Shown: piece by piece, positions 1-10,300 of the stretch
Numbering within the stretch: position 1 is the stretch's first letter
Layout of the letters: every line of letters begins with the position of its first letter
NCBI RefSeq assembly: GCF_020783315.1
Contig: NZ_CP086063.1
Location: 1,116,001 to 1,180,000 of the forward strand
DNA from: Ferruginibacter lapsinanis
Lineage (GTDB): Bacteria; Bacteroidota; Bacteroidia; Chitinophagales; Chitinophagaceae
Direction of reading: 5' to 3'
Length of the DNA: 64,000 nt
Translations under genes and position numbers: made by a program
Notes under the pieces: model-generated
Database searches by the model: none
Seen by the model: the letters and a program-made list of their open reading frames with translations, nothing else
What the model was told of the DNA's origin: nothing

Positions 1-91
1 AAAAATTAAATATAAACCAGTGCTGTAAAGGATTACAGCCAAAAATGTCAAATATTCATCATCCACTACTAGAAAATAAATGGTATTATGT

Positions 92-122
92 GTTGCATAG
101 TACTAAAATGTTTGTATATTTG
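92..122 (+). promoter_or_regulatory. Bacteroidota-type promoter upstream of the padR-pspC pair
   Basis: GTTG at 92-95 is followed after exactly 19 bases by TATATTTG at 115-122. This fits the Bacteroidota consensus TTTG-N19-TAnnTTTG with one mismatch in the -33 box. It would start transcription near 128-130 and leave a leader of about 90 bases before the PadR start at 220. The first 90 bases of the window hold no gene, only a 7-bp hairpin (22-39). Confidence 0.5.
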
Positions 123-219
123 TATTGTCAAGCTGATTAACTGTACAGAAACCCGATAGGAAATCAGATATCAACTATCAGGTATTCACAATCAGAAAAA
201 GGCTTTAAAATATATAGCT

Positions 220-585
220 ATGAATATTGATAACACAGCAAGCCAGATGCGTAAGGGAGTTTTGGAGTTTTGTATTCTTTCGGTAATAAAACAGGGAGAA
301 GCTTATCCCTCAGATATTATTGATAAGATGAAAGCAGCCAACCTCAATATATTTGAAGGTACCCTATATCCGCTCCTTACCAGATTAAAAAACGCAGAGT
401 TCTTAACCTACCGTTGGGTAGAAAGTAATAGTGGTCCCCCACGTAAATATTTTTCATTAACCGAAAAAGGAGCCACATTTTATAAAGAGCTTGAAGCAAC
501 CTGGAATGAATTGGCAAATGCGGTGAAAGCGCTTTCGGATGCTGAACAAACCCATTTTAATAACAACTTCAACAACCCCGATTAA
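220..585 (+). CDS. PadR family transcriptional regulator
   Basis: This 121-residue protein has the size of a minimal PadR repressor. The winged helix-turn-helix spans about residues 12-85, with the family hallmark GTLYPLLTRL (47-56) and the wing GPPRKYFSLTEKG (72-84), followed by a short dimerisation helix. PadR proteins are dimeric repressors that respond to phenolics, drugs or envelope stress. The gene lies 54 bases upstream of a PspC-domain membrane protein on the same strand. That pairing suggests it controls its own operon together with the PspC protein; the operator was not identified. The ATG start is preceded by AT-rich sequence without a Shine-Dalgarno motif, which is normal in Bacteroidota. 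Confidence 0.9.
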   Translation: MNIDNTASQMRKGVLEFCILSVIKQGEAYPSDIIDKMKAANLNIFEGTLYPLLTRLKNAEFLTYRWVESNSGPPRKYFSLTEKGATFYKELEATWNELANAVKALSDAEQTHFNNNFNNPD

Positions 586-639
586 AACATTCAGTTTTTT
601 TGGGAGGCAACCAACTAACGAAACACAAATTTAATAATC

Positions 640-2829
640 ATGAAACAAGTAATAAACATAAACTTCCACGGACAAGTAGTTCCTATAGAAGTATCTGCGT
701 TTGATATACTTAAAAAATATACCGAAAGTCTCGGTCGTTATTTTGCTAATGAGGAAGGCAAGGAAGAGATCATTAATGATATAGAAAGCCGTATTGGCGA
801 ACTTTTTCAGGAACGTCTTAAAAAAGGAGCTACCTGTATTACTGATGACGATGTAAATGCGATCATTAAAAGTATGGGCAGACCGGAAGATTTTGAAACA
901 GTTGAAGAGAATACTTCTTCTGCATCTGCCGGTCCTTCTGAACAATCTAATCCAAATGCAGGTAATGCAACAGCTACGCCTAAACGCTTATATAGAAATG
1001 AAAATGATAAAGTAATAGGTGGTGTATGTTCAGGGCTGGCAAATTATTTCGGTCTTGATCCTATCTTGGTAAGAATAATTTTTGTGGTGATAAGTCTTGC
1101 TTTTGGTACAGGAATATTGGCTTACTTTATTATGTGGGTAGCGGTGCCAAGTACAGCTACCGCAGAAATTGGAGGCACAAGGAAAAAACTATACAGAGAC
1201 TCCGATGATAAGATAATAGCAGGTGTAGGTAGTGGTATCGGAAACTACTTTGGTGTTAGTGCATGGATCCCTCGTGTATTATTTCTACTGCCATTTTTAT
1301 CTTTTGTTTTCAAATGGGGGCATTTTGGTTTTTTAAATTTTCCCGATTTTTTAAGATTCAGCTTTAGCCCGGGTGCATTGATCGTATACATTATTTTATG
1401 GTTGGTTTTACCCGAAGCTGTAACAACTGCCGAAAAATTAGAGATGAAAGGAGAAAAGGTGGATCTGAATTCTATCAAAAATTCTGTGATGGAAGAAATG
1501 AAAGGAGTACAGGGACGTGCCGAAAAATTTGGAACCGAAGCAGCAAAATTTGCTGAAGAAAAAGGAAAAACCGTTGGCTCAGAAATGGGAAGCGTAGCAA
1601 GAAGGAGTAGTCGTTCATTAGGAGATGTGATCGTATTTTTAGTAAAAGCGTTTGCCTATTTTGTAATAGGATGTGTTGGGTTTGCATTGGTGGCTGCGTT
1701 ATTTGCTTTTGCGATAGCCGCAATTGGAGTATTTCCATTAAAAGATTTTTTACTGAGAGATGGATGGCAAAGTGTATTGGCATGGGGTACATTACTATTC
1801 TTTGTGGCTGTACCGGTTATTGGTGTAATTACATGGATCATACGCAGATTAGCTAAAGCAAAAGGCAATCGTAAAATAATACGTTTTTCTTTTATCAGTC
1901 TTTGGATCGTAGGATGGGTTTGCTTTATCTTTTTACTGGCATTGGTAAGCAAAGATTTTAGAACAAGTAATGATATAGCCGAACATGAAATAGCATTGTC
2001 GAATCCTTCGGTAAGTGGTTTGGAATTCGTTGGCCCTGATGATTTAATACTACAAAACAAAAAGAACAGATGGTTGAAAATTTCGCCTTTTGCCGGTGTA
2101 ACTGATGAAGACACCGTGTTTGTGAATAATGTTCACTTCAGGATCTTAAAATCACCTAATGATAGTTTTCAACTAACGATCATTAAACTGGCCAATGGCT
2201 ATAGTCGTCAGAATGCGGATAGCCTGGCTTCACTGATTGACTATGTACCTGTTCAGAAAGATTCAATTGTACAAATGCCTTCAGGTATTGCAATTACAAC
2301 AAAATCAAAGTTTCGTAATCAACATGTAGTGATCAATGTATATGTGCCGGTTGGAAAAAAGATAAAGATCAATCAGAATATCTGGGAATCAGAGCCTGAA
2401 AAGATCAGCATTGGTATCGATAGCGAAGGTAGCTGGGATGATTATTGGGGAAATGAAGAAAGAGGCTGGACAACTAATGTAGAGTATATCATGAAAGCTG
2501 ATGGCTTATATACGTTGGATGGCAACTCTGTTAAAGAAGGACGGCACGGGAATCATAAATTGAAAATTGATGAGCATGGGGTAGAAATAAGAGATGGTAA
2601 CAATCATATAAAGATTGATGCGAATGGAGTGAATATTATCACAGATGATAAAGATGAAATAAAACAAAGACGCTTTGATTCGTTAGAGGCGAAACAAGAA
2701 AGAGAAAAAGATTCTGTGAACCGAGCCTTAGAACAAAAACAATTAAAAGAGAAAGAAAAGATATTAAAAGAAAGCCCAAGTGCATACACGTCTCCTATCG
2801 GGCTACCTATAATGAATTCAATGATGTAA
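640..2829 (+). CDS. Double PspC-domain envelope stress membrane protein
   Basis: The 729-residue protein starts with a soluble helical region (1-100). Two consecutive PspC domains follow, at about 114-175 (KVIGGVCSGLANYFGLD) and 180-265 (KIIAGVGSGIGNYFGVS), each ending in hydrophobic helices. Three further membrane segments lie near 329-365, 375-400 and 412-437. The C-terminal 290 residues are soluble, probably periplasmic, and end in a charged coiled coil (about 676-712). PspC proteins sense or buffer inner-membrane stress. Classical PspC is about 120 residues, so this is a much enlarged form. It follows padR, which probably regulates it. A strong terminator lies just downstream. The function of the C-terminal half is not recognised. 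Confidence 0.85.
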   Translation: MKQVININFHGQVVPIEVSAFDILKKYTESLGRYFANEEGKEEIINDIESRIGELFQERLKKGATCITDDDVNAIIKSMGRPEDFETVEENTSSASAGPSEQSNPNAGNATATPKRLYRNENDKVIGGVCSGLANYFGLDPILVRIIFVVISLAFGTGILAYFIMWVAVPSTATAEIGGTRKKLYRDSDDKIIAGVGSGIGNYFGVSAWIPRVLFLLPFLSFVFKWGHFGFLNFPDFLRFSFSPGALIVYIILWLVLPEAVTTAEKLEMKGEKVDLNSIKNSVMEEMKGVQGRAEKFGTEAAKFAEEKGKTVGSEMGSVARRSSRSLGDVIVFLVKAFAYFVIGCVGFALVAALFAFAIAAIGVFPLKDFLLRDGWQSVLAWGTLLFFVAVPVIGVITWIIRRLAKAKGNRKIIRFSFISLWIVGWVCFIFLLALVSKDFRTSNDIAEHEIALSNPSVSGLEFVGPDDLILQNKKNRWLKISPFAGVTDEDTVFVNNVHFRILKSPNDSFQLTIIKLANGYSRQNADSLASLIDYVPVQKDSIVQMPSGIAITTKSKFRNQHVVINVYVPVGKKIKINQNIWESEPEKISIGIDSEGSWDDYWGNEERGWTTNVEYIMKADGLYTLDGNSVKEGRHGNHKLKIDEHGVEIRDGNNHIKIDANGVNIITDDKDEIKQRRFDSLEAKQEREKDSVNRALEQKQLKEKEKILKESPSAYTSPIGLPIMNSMM

Positions 2830-2865
2830 AGTTGTTTCAATAGTTATGTTGAAGTTGAAACCAAA

Positions 2866-2903
2866 AAGGAATCCTGTCGTAAATGACGGGGTTCTTTTTT
2901 TAT
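2866..2903 (+). terminator. Rho-independent terminator after pspC
   Basis: A hairpin with arms 2866-2878 and 2885-2896 around the loop GTAAAT, containing two G-T pairs, is followed by a run of T. It closes the padR-pspC operon. Confidence 0.75.
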
Positions 2904-2986
2904 TGGTAAAAGGTATAAAAAATACTTTGAGGTTAAGTTTGTAAATTACAAACGAATCGGATCTAATAATAGAAAATAAAAGAAGT

Positions 2987-3832
2987 ATGAAATTTCAGGT
3001 GTTTAGTGAGTTAGAATATATAGTGCCGGTTCCAACCACTTTTATTTTCAACCTGCATGCAGCCCGAACCTCCCATCAAACGGTTATTGAAGAAACATTA
3101 ACCATTGACCCGGTTTATCAGTGTAAAGAATTTTCTTCGGCTAATAGGGAGTCGAGGTTTACACAACTCTGCGTAAATGATAAGATAAATTTCAAAATAA
3201 CCTATAGTGCTATTGTAGACCTTCACTATAATAAAATAGATCCTCAACAATTATCGCCTGCAGTTTCTGTTATGGATTTAGATCTGGATGTAATACAATA
3301 CCTCTATCCAAGCCGGTATTGCCAGTCAGACAAATTAGAAAGATTGGCCCGAAAAGAATTTGATCATCTGGAAAATGAATATGAAAAAGTGCTGGCTATC
3401 AACGAATGGATATATAACAATGTTGAATATATAGGAGGGTCCACCAACTCTGGAACCTCTGCACATGATACACTAACAGAACGTGTGGGTGTATGCAGAG
3501 ATTTCGCTCATCTGGCCATAGCTTTATGCAGGGCAATTTCTATTCCTGCACGCTATTTTACAGCATATGCATATAATTTGTTTCCGCCGGATTTTCATGC
3601 CTGCTTCGAAGCTTATATTGGTGGACAATGGGTGTTTTTCGATCCTACCAAATTGGTTCCTGCAAACGGGATAATAAAAATATCTAATGGAAGAGATGCT
3701 GCCGATGCCTCAGTGGCAACAATTTTCGGAGAGACAACCTGCACTTCAATTATTGTAAAATGCGAATCCTTAGATCCGGCCTATAAACCTTATTATATAC
3801 ATAATTCGGATCCGAATGAAAAATATATGTGA
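2987..3832 (+). CDS. Transglutaminase-like cysteine protease family protein
   Basis: This 281-residue protein has a beta-rich N-terminal half followed by a transglutaminase/protease-like core. The catalytic triad is visible as Cys170 (GVCRDFAH), His204 (DFHACFEAY) and Asp219 (FFDPTK). Bacterial members of this superfamily are usually peptidases or amide-modifying enzymes rather than true crosslinkers; the substrate cannot be read from sequence. There is no signal peptide, so it is probably cytoplasmic. It is monocistronic, with a terminator upstream and a convergent peptidase gene 23 bases downstream. Confidence 0.85.
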   Translation: MKFQVFSELEYIVPVPTTFIFNLHAARTSHQTVIEETLTIDPVYQCKEFSSANRESRFTQLCVNDKINFKITYSAIVDLHYNKIDPQQLSPAVSVMDLDLDVIQYLYPSRYCQSDKLERLARKEFDHLENEYEKVLAINEWIYNNVEYIGGSTNSGTSAHDTLTERVGVCRDFAHLAIALCRAISIPARYFTAYAYNLFPPDFHACFEAYIGGQWVFFDPTKLVPANGIIKISNGRDAADASVATIFGETTCTSIIVKCESLDPAYKPYYIHNSDPNEKYM

Positions 3833-3855
3833 TAGTTGTATGCAGGCAATATATA

Positions 3856-4611
3856 TTAAGCCTGCTTAAACATCATCAACAACATTTTGTACAGATCCGG
3901 ATGCTTTTGCTGCAACAGGTCTGGTCGTTCAAAAAAATATTCAGCTACTACAGCAAAAAATTCTGTTTGATTGGTGTAAGCATATACATTAATATCTGAG
4001 CGATTGGCAGCAATTTTTTTCATTTCCTGGTGGATCATATCCAGCCATGGTATTACATATTGTTGATTCATCAATAATTTCGGGACCCCATCCGTTTCTC
4101 CATCCATCTTGTCGATCAAATGTACAAACTCATGAATAGCAGTGTTATTCTTATCTGTTCTGTTATCAAAACCCAATTCAAGAGCCGGTTTGGAAAGTAA
4201 CATTTTTCCTTCCAGGTATCCTGTGCCTACCATGCCTAAAATGTCACGCCCTTGTCCGGTACTGGAAAAATTCATATCAATTGCATCGGAGTATAATAAC
4301 ACTTCCTGTAAATTATAATATCGCCAACCTTTAAAATGAAATACAGGAATGACAGCACTTGAAGCAACCAGCAGTTTATCAGTTTCTGTTATACCCGTAT
4401 CAACACCTGTAATTTTTACAGAGGCTAAAAAATATTTAACTTCTTCTATAAAACGAGTTTTTTCTTCTACTGATAATCTTGAAAAAAATAACACCTGCTT
4501 TTCAAGGTCATCGGTATTTATTGAAATAGTGTTGAGGTCTATTTTCTTTTTTGGTTGAAAAAAATAGATTGTCCCTATAATAATGGCGATAAAAAGCAAA
4601 AAAGGAATCAT
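3856..4611 (-). CDS. Membrane-anchored M90/MtfA-like zinc peptidase
   Basis: The 251-residue protein begins with one membrane segment (residues 3-18). A zinc-peptidase domain of the MtfA family follows, with HEFVH at 160-164 (motif HExxH). The surrounding AIHEFVHLIDKMDGETDG pattern is typical of this family. In Enterobacteria MtfA is a cytosolic aminopeptidase linked to the Mlc glucose regulator; the Bacteroidota form carries a membrane anchor and its partner is unknown. It is divergent from gcvT with about 130 bases between the start codons. Confidence 0.85.
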   Translation of the reverse strand: MIPFLLFIAIIIGTIYFFQPKKKIDLNTISINTDDLEKQVLFFSRLSVEEKTRFIEEVKYFLASVKITGVDTGITETDKLLVASSAVIPVFHFKGWRYYNLQEVLLYSDAIDMNFSSTGQGRDILGMVGTGYLEGKMLLSKPALELGFDNRTDKNNTAIHEFVHLIDKMDGETDGVPKLLMNQQYVIPWLDMIHQEMKKIAANRSDINVYAYTNQTEFFAVVAEYFFERPDLLQQKHPDLYKMLLMMFKQA

Positions 4612-4742
4612 CTTGTAATTTAATCAATCGGTTTTGAATCAGTTGTGCGGAAATGATTGTTTTCACAAACTAACTTTACTGACCGGAAAGAAACCAGTGA
4701 TTTTTAATTTACTTTTGCACCTCCATCGTTTAAAAACACATA

Positions 4743-5828
4743 ATGAAAAACACTCCCTTTACAGAAAAACATATAGCCCTTGGCGCTAAAATGGCCGAGT
4801 TTGCCGGATATAATATGCCTATCAGTTATTCGGGCATTAATGATGAACATGCTGCCGTACGGAACAATGCCGGCGTATTTGATGTGAGCCATATGGGAGA
4901 ATTTGTTTTAAAAGGAGAAAATGCATTGGATCTGATCCAAAGAGTAACCAGTAATGATGCGGCTAAATTAACAGCCGGAAAAATTCAATATAGTTGTTTG
5001 CCTAATGATGTAGGAGGTATTGTAGATGATCTTTTAGTGTATTGTTTGGAAGAAAATAAGGCATATATGTTGGTGGTAAATGCCAGTAATATTGAAAAGG
5101 ATTGGAACTGGATCACTAAGCATAATGATAGGAATGTAGAAATGCATAATATCAGCGACAAGACTTGTTTGCTGGCAGTGCAAGGTCCCAATGCCTGTAA
5201 AATTTTGCAATCACTAACAGATAAGGATATCCTTAATTTAACGTATTACACATTTACGAAAGGAACATTTGCCGGAGTAGAAAATGTATTGATAAGCGCC
5301 ACAGGATATACAGGAGCAGGAGGCGTAGAAATTTATTTTGAAGATAAAGGAGATGACGCAGCTAAAATTTGGGATGCCATTTTTGCAGCAGGGGCGGCAG
5401 ATGGAATTAAGCCCATCGGTTTAGGAGCAAGAGATACTCTTCGTTTAGAAAAAGGGTTTTGTTTATATGGCAATGATATCGATGATACCACATCACCGTT
5501 AGAAGCGGACCTGGGATGGATCACCAAATTCAATAAAGAGTTTACCAATAAAGCGTTTTTTGAAAAACAAAAAGCAGCAGGTGTTACAAAAAAGCTCGTT
5601 GGCTTTGAATTGTTGGAGAGAGGTATTGCCCGTCATGATCACATGATAAAAGACTTTGAAGGAAATACCATAGGAAAAGTGACCTCTGGTACACAGTCTC
5701 CTACCCTCGGAAAGCCAATAGGGTTGGGATATGTAGATGTTAAGTATGCTGCCATTGACAGTGAGATCTATATTCCTATCCGTAATACTTTGTTAAAGGC
5801 AAAAGTGGTAAAAGTTCCTTTTGTGTAA
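4743..5828 (+). CDS. gcvT: Glycine cleavage system T protein, aminomethyltransferase
   Basis: GcvT transfers the methylene carbon of the lipoyl-bound aminomethyl group to tetrahydrofolate and releases ammonia. The 361-residue length matches the family. The N-terminal folate-binding fold (about 6-250) contains NMPISY, the [10 protein letters not shown] segment with the conserved Asp, and the [12 protein letters not shown] motif. The C-terminal GCV_T beta barrel contains [21 protein letters not shown]. The other glycine cleavage genes are not in this window. A TACTTTTG -7 element at 4710-4717 lies 26 bases before the ATG. An SRPBCC protein and comB follow closely and may be cotranscribed. Confidence 0.97.
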   Translation: MKNTPFTEKHIALGAKMAEFAGYNMPISYSGINDEHAAVRNNAGVFDVSHMGEFVLKGENALDLIQRVTSNDAAKLTAGKIQYSCLPNDVGGIVDDLLVYCLEENKAYMLVVNASNIEKDWNWITKHNDRNVEMHNISDKTCLLAVQGPNACKILQSLTDKDILNLTYYTFTKGTFAGVENVLISATGYTGAGGVEIYFEDKGDDAAKIWDAIFAAGAADGIKPIGLGARDTLRLEKGFCLYGNDIDDTTSPLEADLGWITKFNKEFTNKAFFEKQKAAGVTKKLVGFELLERGIARHDHMIKDFEGNTIGKVTSGTQSPTLGKPIGLGYVDVKYAAIDSEIYIPIRNTLLKAKVVKVPFV

Positions 5829-5842
5829 AGCAGCAAAATTGT

Positions 5843-6316
5843 ATGTCTACCATTCATCTTACAACATTTATCGCCGCACCTATAGAAAGAGTATTTGATT
5901 TGAGCAGAAGCATCAATTTGCATAAAATTTCTACAGCAGGCACACACGAAGAAGCTGTTGGCGGAACTACCAATGGGTTGATCAATGAAGGAGAGACCGT
6001 TACCTGGAGGGCAAAACATCTTTTAAAAATAAGATTGTTTACTTCACAAATAACGAAAATGACTTCCAATGAATTTTTTTGTGATGAGATGATAAAGGGA
6101 GATTTTAAAAACTATAAGCACGAACATCATTTTAAAGCCATCGATAATGGCACTATAATGATTGATATACTTGAATTTGAGAGCCCATATGGTAAAATAG
6201 GCAAATTGTTTAACCAATTATATCTTACCGACTATTTAAAAACGCTGTTGATAAATCGCAATAATATCATTAAAGAATATGCCGAAACTCAAAAGTGGAA
6301 AGCCATATTAAATTAA
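5843..6316 (+). CDS. SRPBCC superfamily (START-like) ligand-binding protein
   Basis: This 157-residue protein opens with the strand and loop typical of SRPBCC/polyketide cyclase-like folds (IHLTTFIAAPIERVFDLSRS) and has the WRAKH and FKAI strands of the helix-grip fold. Such proteins bind hydrophobic ligands or act as cyclases or coenzyme Q chaperones; no catalytic residues are diagnostic. It starts 14 bases after gcvT and precedes comB by 22 bases, so the three are probably one transcript without an obvious shared pathway. Confidence 0.75.
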   Translation: MSTIHLTTFIAAPIERVFDLSRSINLHKISTAGTHEEAVGGTTNGLINEGETVTWRAKHLLKIRLFTSQITKMTSNEFFCDEMIKGDFKNYKHEHHFKAIDNGTIMIDILEFESPYGKIGKLFNQLYLTDYLKTLLINRNNIIKEYAETQKWKAILN

Positions 6317-6338
6317 TATTTTTACAAAAAAGTACAAT

Positions 6339-7070
6339 TTGCAAAAACCAACATTACACACCTGTCTTTCACCAGCTTTATTAAGTCAATACGATGTGAG
6401 TAATAGCATAGTGGTGATCATTGATGTATTCAGGGCTACCTCCACCATCGCATCTGCATTGCGTAATGGGGCAAAATGTATAATACCAGTAGATGAAGTG
6501 GCCAAAGCTATCGACATCAGTAAAAAAATAGGTGGTATTGCTGCCGGTGAAAGAGATGGGCAAATAGCCGAAGGACTGCAACACGGAAACTCTCCATTAG
6601 AATATACGCCTGATTTTATCGGAGGAAAAACATTGGTATTGACAACAACCAATGGCACCAAGCTATTACACATGGCTTTGGATAAACAGGCTGATACCAT
6701 TATCACAGGCTCTTTTCCTAATTTATCATCAGTATGTAATTATTTGCTGAGAAAAAATAAGAATGTTTTGCTTGGTTGTGCCGGGTGGAAAGATCGCTTC
6801 AACATTGAAGATACTTTATTTGCCGGGGCAGTTATCAGCAGAATTAAAGAAAACTTTACCATTCACTGCGACAGTTCTTTAATGGCAAATATTCTCTACG
6901 AACAAAATAAAAATGACCTGATAGGCTTTGCTCCAAATCTTACCCACTATCATCGCCTGGTAGACAGGTTTGGTTTGATAGAAGATATCCGTTTTTGTTT
7001 AACCCCGGATTCAGCCGATGTGTTGGTGGTGTATGAAGACGGAAAGCTGGTAACACCCTCCGCCCCCTAA
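6339..7070 (+). CDS. comB: 2-phosphosulfolactate phosphatase (ComB family)
   Basis: ComB dephosphorylates 2-phosphosulfolactate to sulfolactate, a step of coenzyme M biosynthesis in archaea. The bacterial role, probably in sulfonate metabolism, is less clear. The 243-residue protein has the family landmarks IVVIDVFRATSTI near the N-terminus, AGERDG, and LTTTNGTK. The start is TTG at 6339, chosen because it is the only start giving the usual N-terminus. The last five codons (TPSAP and stop) lie inside the left arm of a long intergenic palindrome, so the C-terminus seems to have been rewritten by a repeat. Confidence 0.9.
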   Translation: MQKPTLHTCLSPALLSQYDVSNSIVVIIDVFRATSTIASALRNGAKCIIPVDEVAKAIDISKKIGGIAAGERDGQIAEGLQHGNSPLEYTPDFIGGKTLVLTTTNGTKLLHMALDKQADTIITGSFPNLSSVCNYLLRKNKNVLLGCAGWKDRFNIEDTLFAGAVISRIKENFTIHCDSSLMANILYEQNKNDLIGFAPNLTHYHRLVDRFGLIEDIRFCLTPDSADVLVVYEDGKLVTPSAP

Positions 7071-7177
7071 AGGGGCTTTCCTTCGTTAGATTATTACTTT
7101 TGTTTAGCCTTTTTAAATGTAAAAGAATGATGTAATCCGCATTCTCTTAACAGTTCCCCCTTTAGGGGCGGAGGGGG
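7055..7177. repeat. Long palindrome: MITE-like or REP-like intergenic element
   Basis: The arms 7055-7076 and 7156-7178 are near-perfect inverted repeats built on CCCTCCGCCCC-TAAAGGGG, differing by a one-base indel, and separated by about 80 bases. The left arm overlaps the comB stop codon. An 11-base fragment of the same arm (CCTAAAGGGGG) recurs at 21187-21197, beside the reverse-strand gene at 20636. GC-rich arms in an otherwise AT-rich region suggest a mobile palindromic repeat; it could also act as terminator or mRNA end for comB. Confidence 0.6.
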
Positions 7178-7286
7178 TATCACTTTTTCCACAAAGTTTC
7201 CATTTTCTGTTCAACCCTCAGTTATTTTACGTTACTTTTGCAAATTGCCTTTGTCGGAATTGACAAATTGATGAACATTGGCAATA

Positions 7287-7321
7287 AATCGTAGATCGTA
7301 ACGCTTAAATTGTACATCGCT
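7287..7321 (+). repeat. Degenerate heptanucleotide tandem array upstream of the SNF2 gene
   Basis: Four or five units in strict 7-base register begin with AATCGTA and GATCGTA, include AATTGTA, and run directly into the TTG start of the following gene. The unit matches the array at 26519-26553 upstream of thiL. A TACTTTTG -7 element lies at 7233-7240, so the array would be in the 5' leader. Confidence 0.6.
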
Positions 7322-10300
7322 TGGCTCTATCGCACCTTATTAAATACGTTTATAATACCGGCTCTGATGAAGTAATTCGCAGAGGTAAAAAGATTCTCGG
7401 CTCCGGATATGTTGAAATGGCAGATCATGATGAGTTGCTGAATGCAGTAACTTTTCGTGTTAAAGACGACACCTACAATACTTATTACAAAGTAAATATT
7501 CAAAAATATACCGATTCAAAATCTTTATCGATCAGGTGTACCTGTCCGTATAATTTAGGCGATATCTGCAGGCATGAAGCAGCAGCTCTTTTGCAGTTAC
7601 AGGAGTTGATTGATAAAAATATGCTCAATGGGAACCGCATTGAATACAACCAGCGCCATACTGTTGCCAAGATGAAATTCATCGACGTAAAAGTAATGCG
7701 GTTGCTGGCATCTGTAGCAGTTTTTGATGAAGCAGAAAAAATATTGGAAACCACCAAGGTTAAAATATTATCAGCTGCTAATGAAAGAGTAGAAGGAGAA
7801 TTAACATTGAATGGAGATGTTTTTCCTTTAGTGATTCAAAAAAATGACGAAAGAAATTTTGACACTTCCTGTAAATGCACAGAAGAAGATCATCCATTGT
7901 GTATTCATAAAACTGTTTTGTTTTTGCAGTTGTTGAATACTTACGGATCTTATTATTTTGATACTATTCGCAATTGGGATAAAGAAAAAAACAAACTACT
8001 GCAGATATACGGGTATAGCTTGGATGATGATCTTACTAATAAGTTTGAATTTATTTATAAAGAGGGGAAACCCTTTTTAAAAGTGTTAGATACTTCCATT
8101 AAAAGAGTTACAGCTCCGACACCTGTAGAAAAACCTGCTTACATGCAGAGCAAAGCAGAAGCCGCTGTGGCAGAGGCTCCCAAGGTTAATGTTGCTACAA
8201 AAAAACTTGGATTGGTATTTAATTTCAACGCTACTGTCTATCCAAATTTTACCGTAGATGCGATACAGGGAGATACGAATGATGAAGGAAAGAGTTATGT
8301 TGGGAAAGTTGAAAAACTTGATCTCACAAAATATGTAGATACAGAATCTTACAGCGAAGAGGATAAAATGTTGTTACAACAAATCCGCAAACTGCAATCT
8401 TCTGAGATCAATAAATACCTTAACAGGAATTCGCCTTTCAGTGGTATTTGGGAAAACATAATTCATACTGAAGGAGATGAATTGCCGGAAGAAACAAAAT
8501 CGCTGATCGCAGAATACCTGCATCCGAAATTGAAAAAAATATTTGAAGAGCAAGCCGGAAATCCATTTATTTTTTACCTACCAGAGAAGAAATCATTTAC
8601 TACAGAAAATTTGGTAGAGGCTGCTGTTGATGAAAAATTCATTGCACCGCAATTTAAAATTGCAGCTAAGAATGGACACTTTGAATTGCAGGGCCGCTTT
8701 AATATCAACGGCGCAACGCAACCTATAACCGATAACGAATGTAATAACAGCATCCTGTTTTTATATAATCATACTTTTTATTTGTGGCAAAAAGCAGAAG
8801 ATGTTTTGCAGGCAGAGAAGTTTTTAAAAAATGGCAATCTGAAGCTCAGCAAAGAAAACTGGGCAACGCAGATGCAAAAGCTGATAATGCCATTGACAAA
8901 AGATTACAAGGTAGAGTTTGATAAATCTTTAGTAAAAGAAATTAAAAGCGGAGAACCTGAGATAAAGCTGATGTTGCAGGAAAAGGGCGACTACCTGGTG
9001 TTTCAGCCGATATTTACTTACAAAGGATTTGAAACAAGAGCGAATGATAAAGAAACGATCACTATTCCCGATGGCGATAAAATATTAATTGTACATAGAA
9101 ATAAAGAAGCGGAGCAACAATTCATTGAAAAGTTATCTTCATTACATTCTCAGTTCATACAGCCACAGGATGGGAATGGTTTAATATTAAAGGGAGTAGA
9201 TATTCTCCGCAATAACTGGTTCTTCCTTTTTGTGGATGCGATGAAGGAAATGAAAGTTCCTGTATTTGGTTTTGAGGCATTGAAAAATTTCAGATTCAAT
9301 ACAGCCCGTCCATCTACACATATTCATGTAAGCAGTGGGTTGGATTGGTTTGATGCGAAAGTTGAAATAGATTTTGAAGGACAACGTGTAGGTATAAACG
9401 ATATTAAAAAGGCGTTGACGGCCAAGCAATCTTTTGTTCAATTGGGAGATGGTACTTTAGGGATATTACCTGATGAGTGGCTACAACGGTATTCTTTATT
9501 ATTTAAAGTTGGTGATGGTAAAAATGATAAACTGCGTTTATCTAAATACCACATGAGTGTTATCGACGAATTGTATGATAACCGGATTGCCAATGAATTG
9601 AGTTTTGCACTGGATGAAAAATTTGAACGCTTAAGAGAGTTTAAAAATATTCCTGAAATACCTGCTCCTGCTAATTTAGAGCCGATATTAAGACCGTATC
9701 AGATTTCCGGATACCAGTGGCTTAATTATTTGAATGACGTGGGTTGGGGTGGTATTTTAGCAGATGACATGGGGTTGGGTAAAACAGTGCAGGCATTGAC
9801 CATGTTGCAGCATTATAAAACCCAGGAAGGAGATCTGAGAGCAATTGTGGTTTGTCCTACAACACTTATTTACAACTGGGAAAACGAGATAAAGAAATTT
9901 ACCCCTTCGCTTACATACAAGATCCATCATGGCAGCATGCGTACAAGGAGTGTGGAAGAATTGCAAAAAGTAAATGTAGTGATCACTACTTACGGAACGC
10001 TTCGCAGTGACATACAGGTGCTGATGAAAATTTTATATGATTATGTGGTACTGGATGAAAGTCAGGCAATTAAAAACCCGGCATCTAAAGTAACCAAGGC
10101 TGCATGTTTGATCGTATCTAAGAACAGGTTGTGTATGAGTGGTACGCCGCTACAAAATAATACTTTTGATATTTTTGCCCAGATGAATTTCCTTAACCCG
10201 GGTTTATTAGGAACCATGGAGTTTTTCAGAAATGAATTTGCTACACCTATTGATAAGTTTGGAGAAAAAGACCAGAAAGAACATCTGCGTAAATTATTAT

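Noticed and set aside
22..39. Hairpin GCTGTAA-AGGA-TTACAGC as terminator of a gene left of the window
   Set aside because: There is no T run on either strand and the upstream gene is not visible, so the role cannot be supported.
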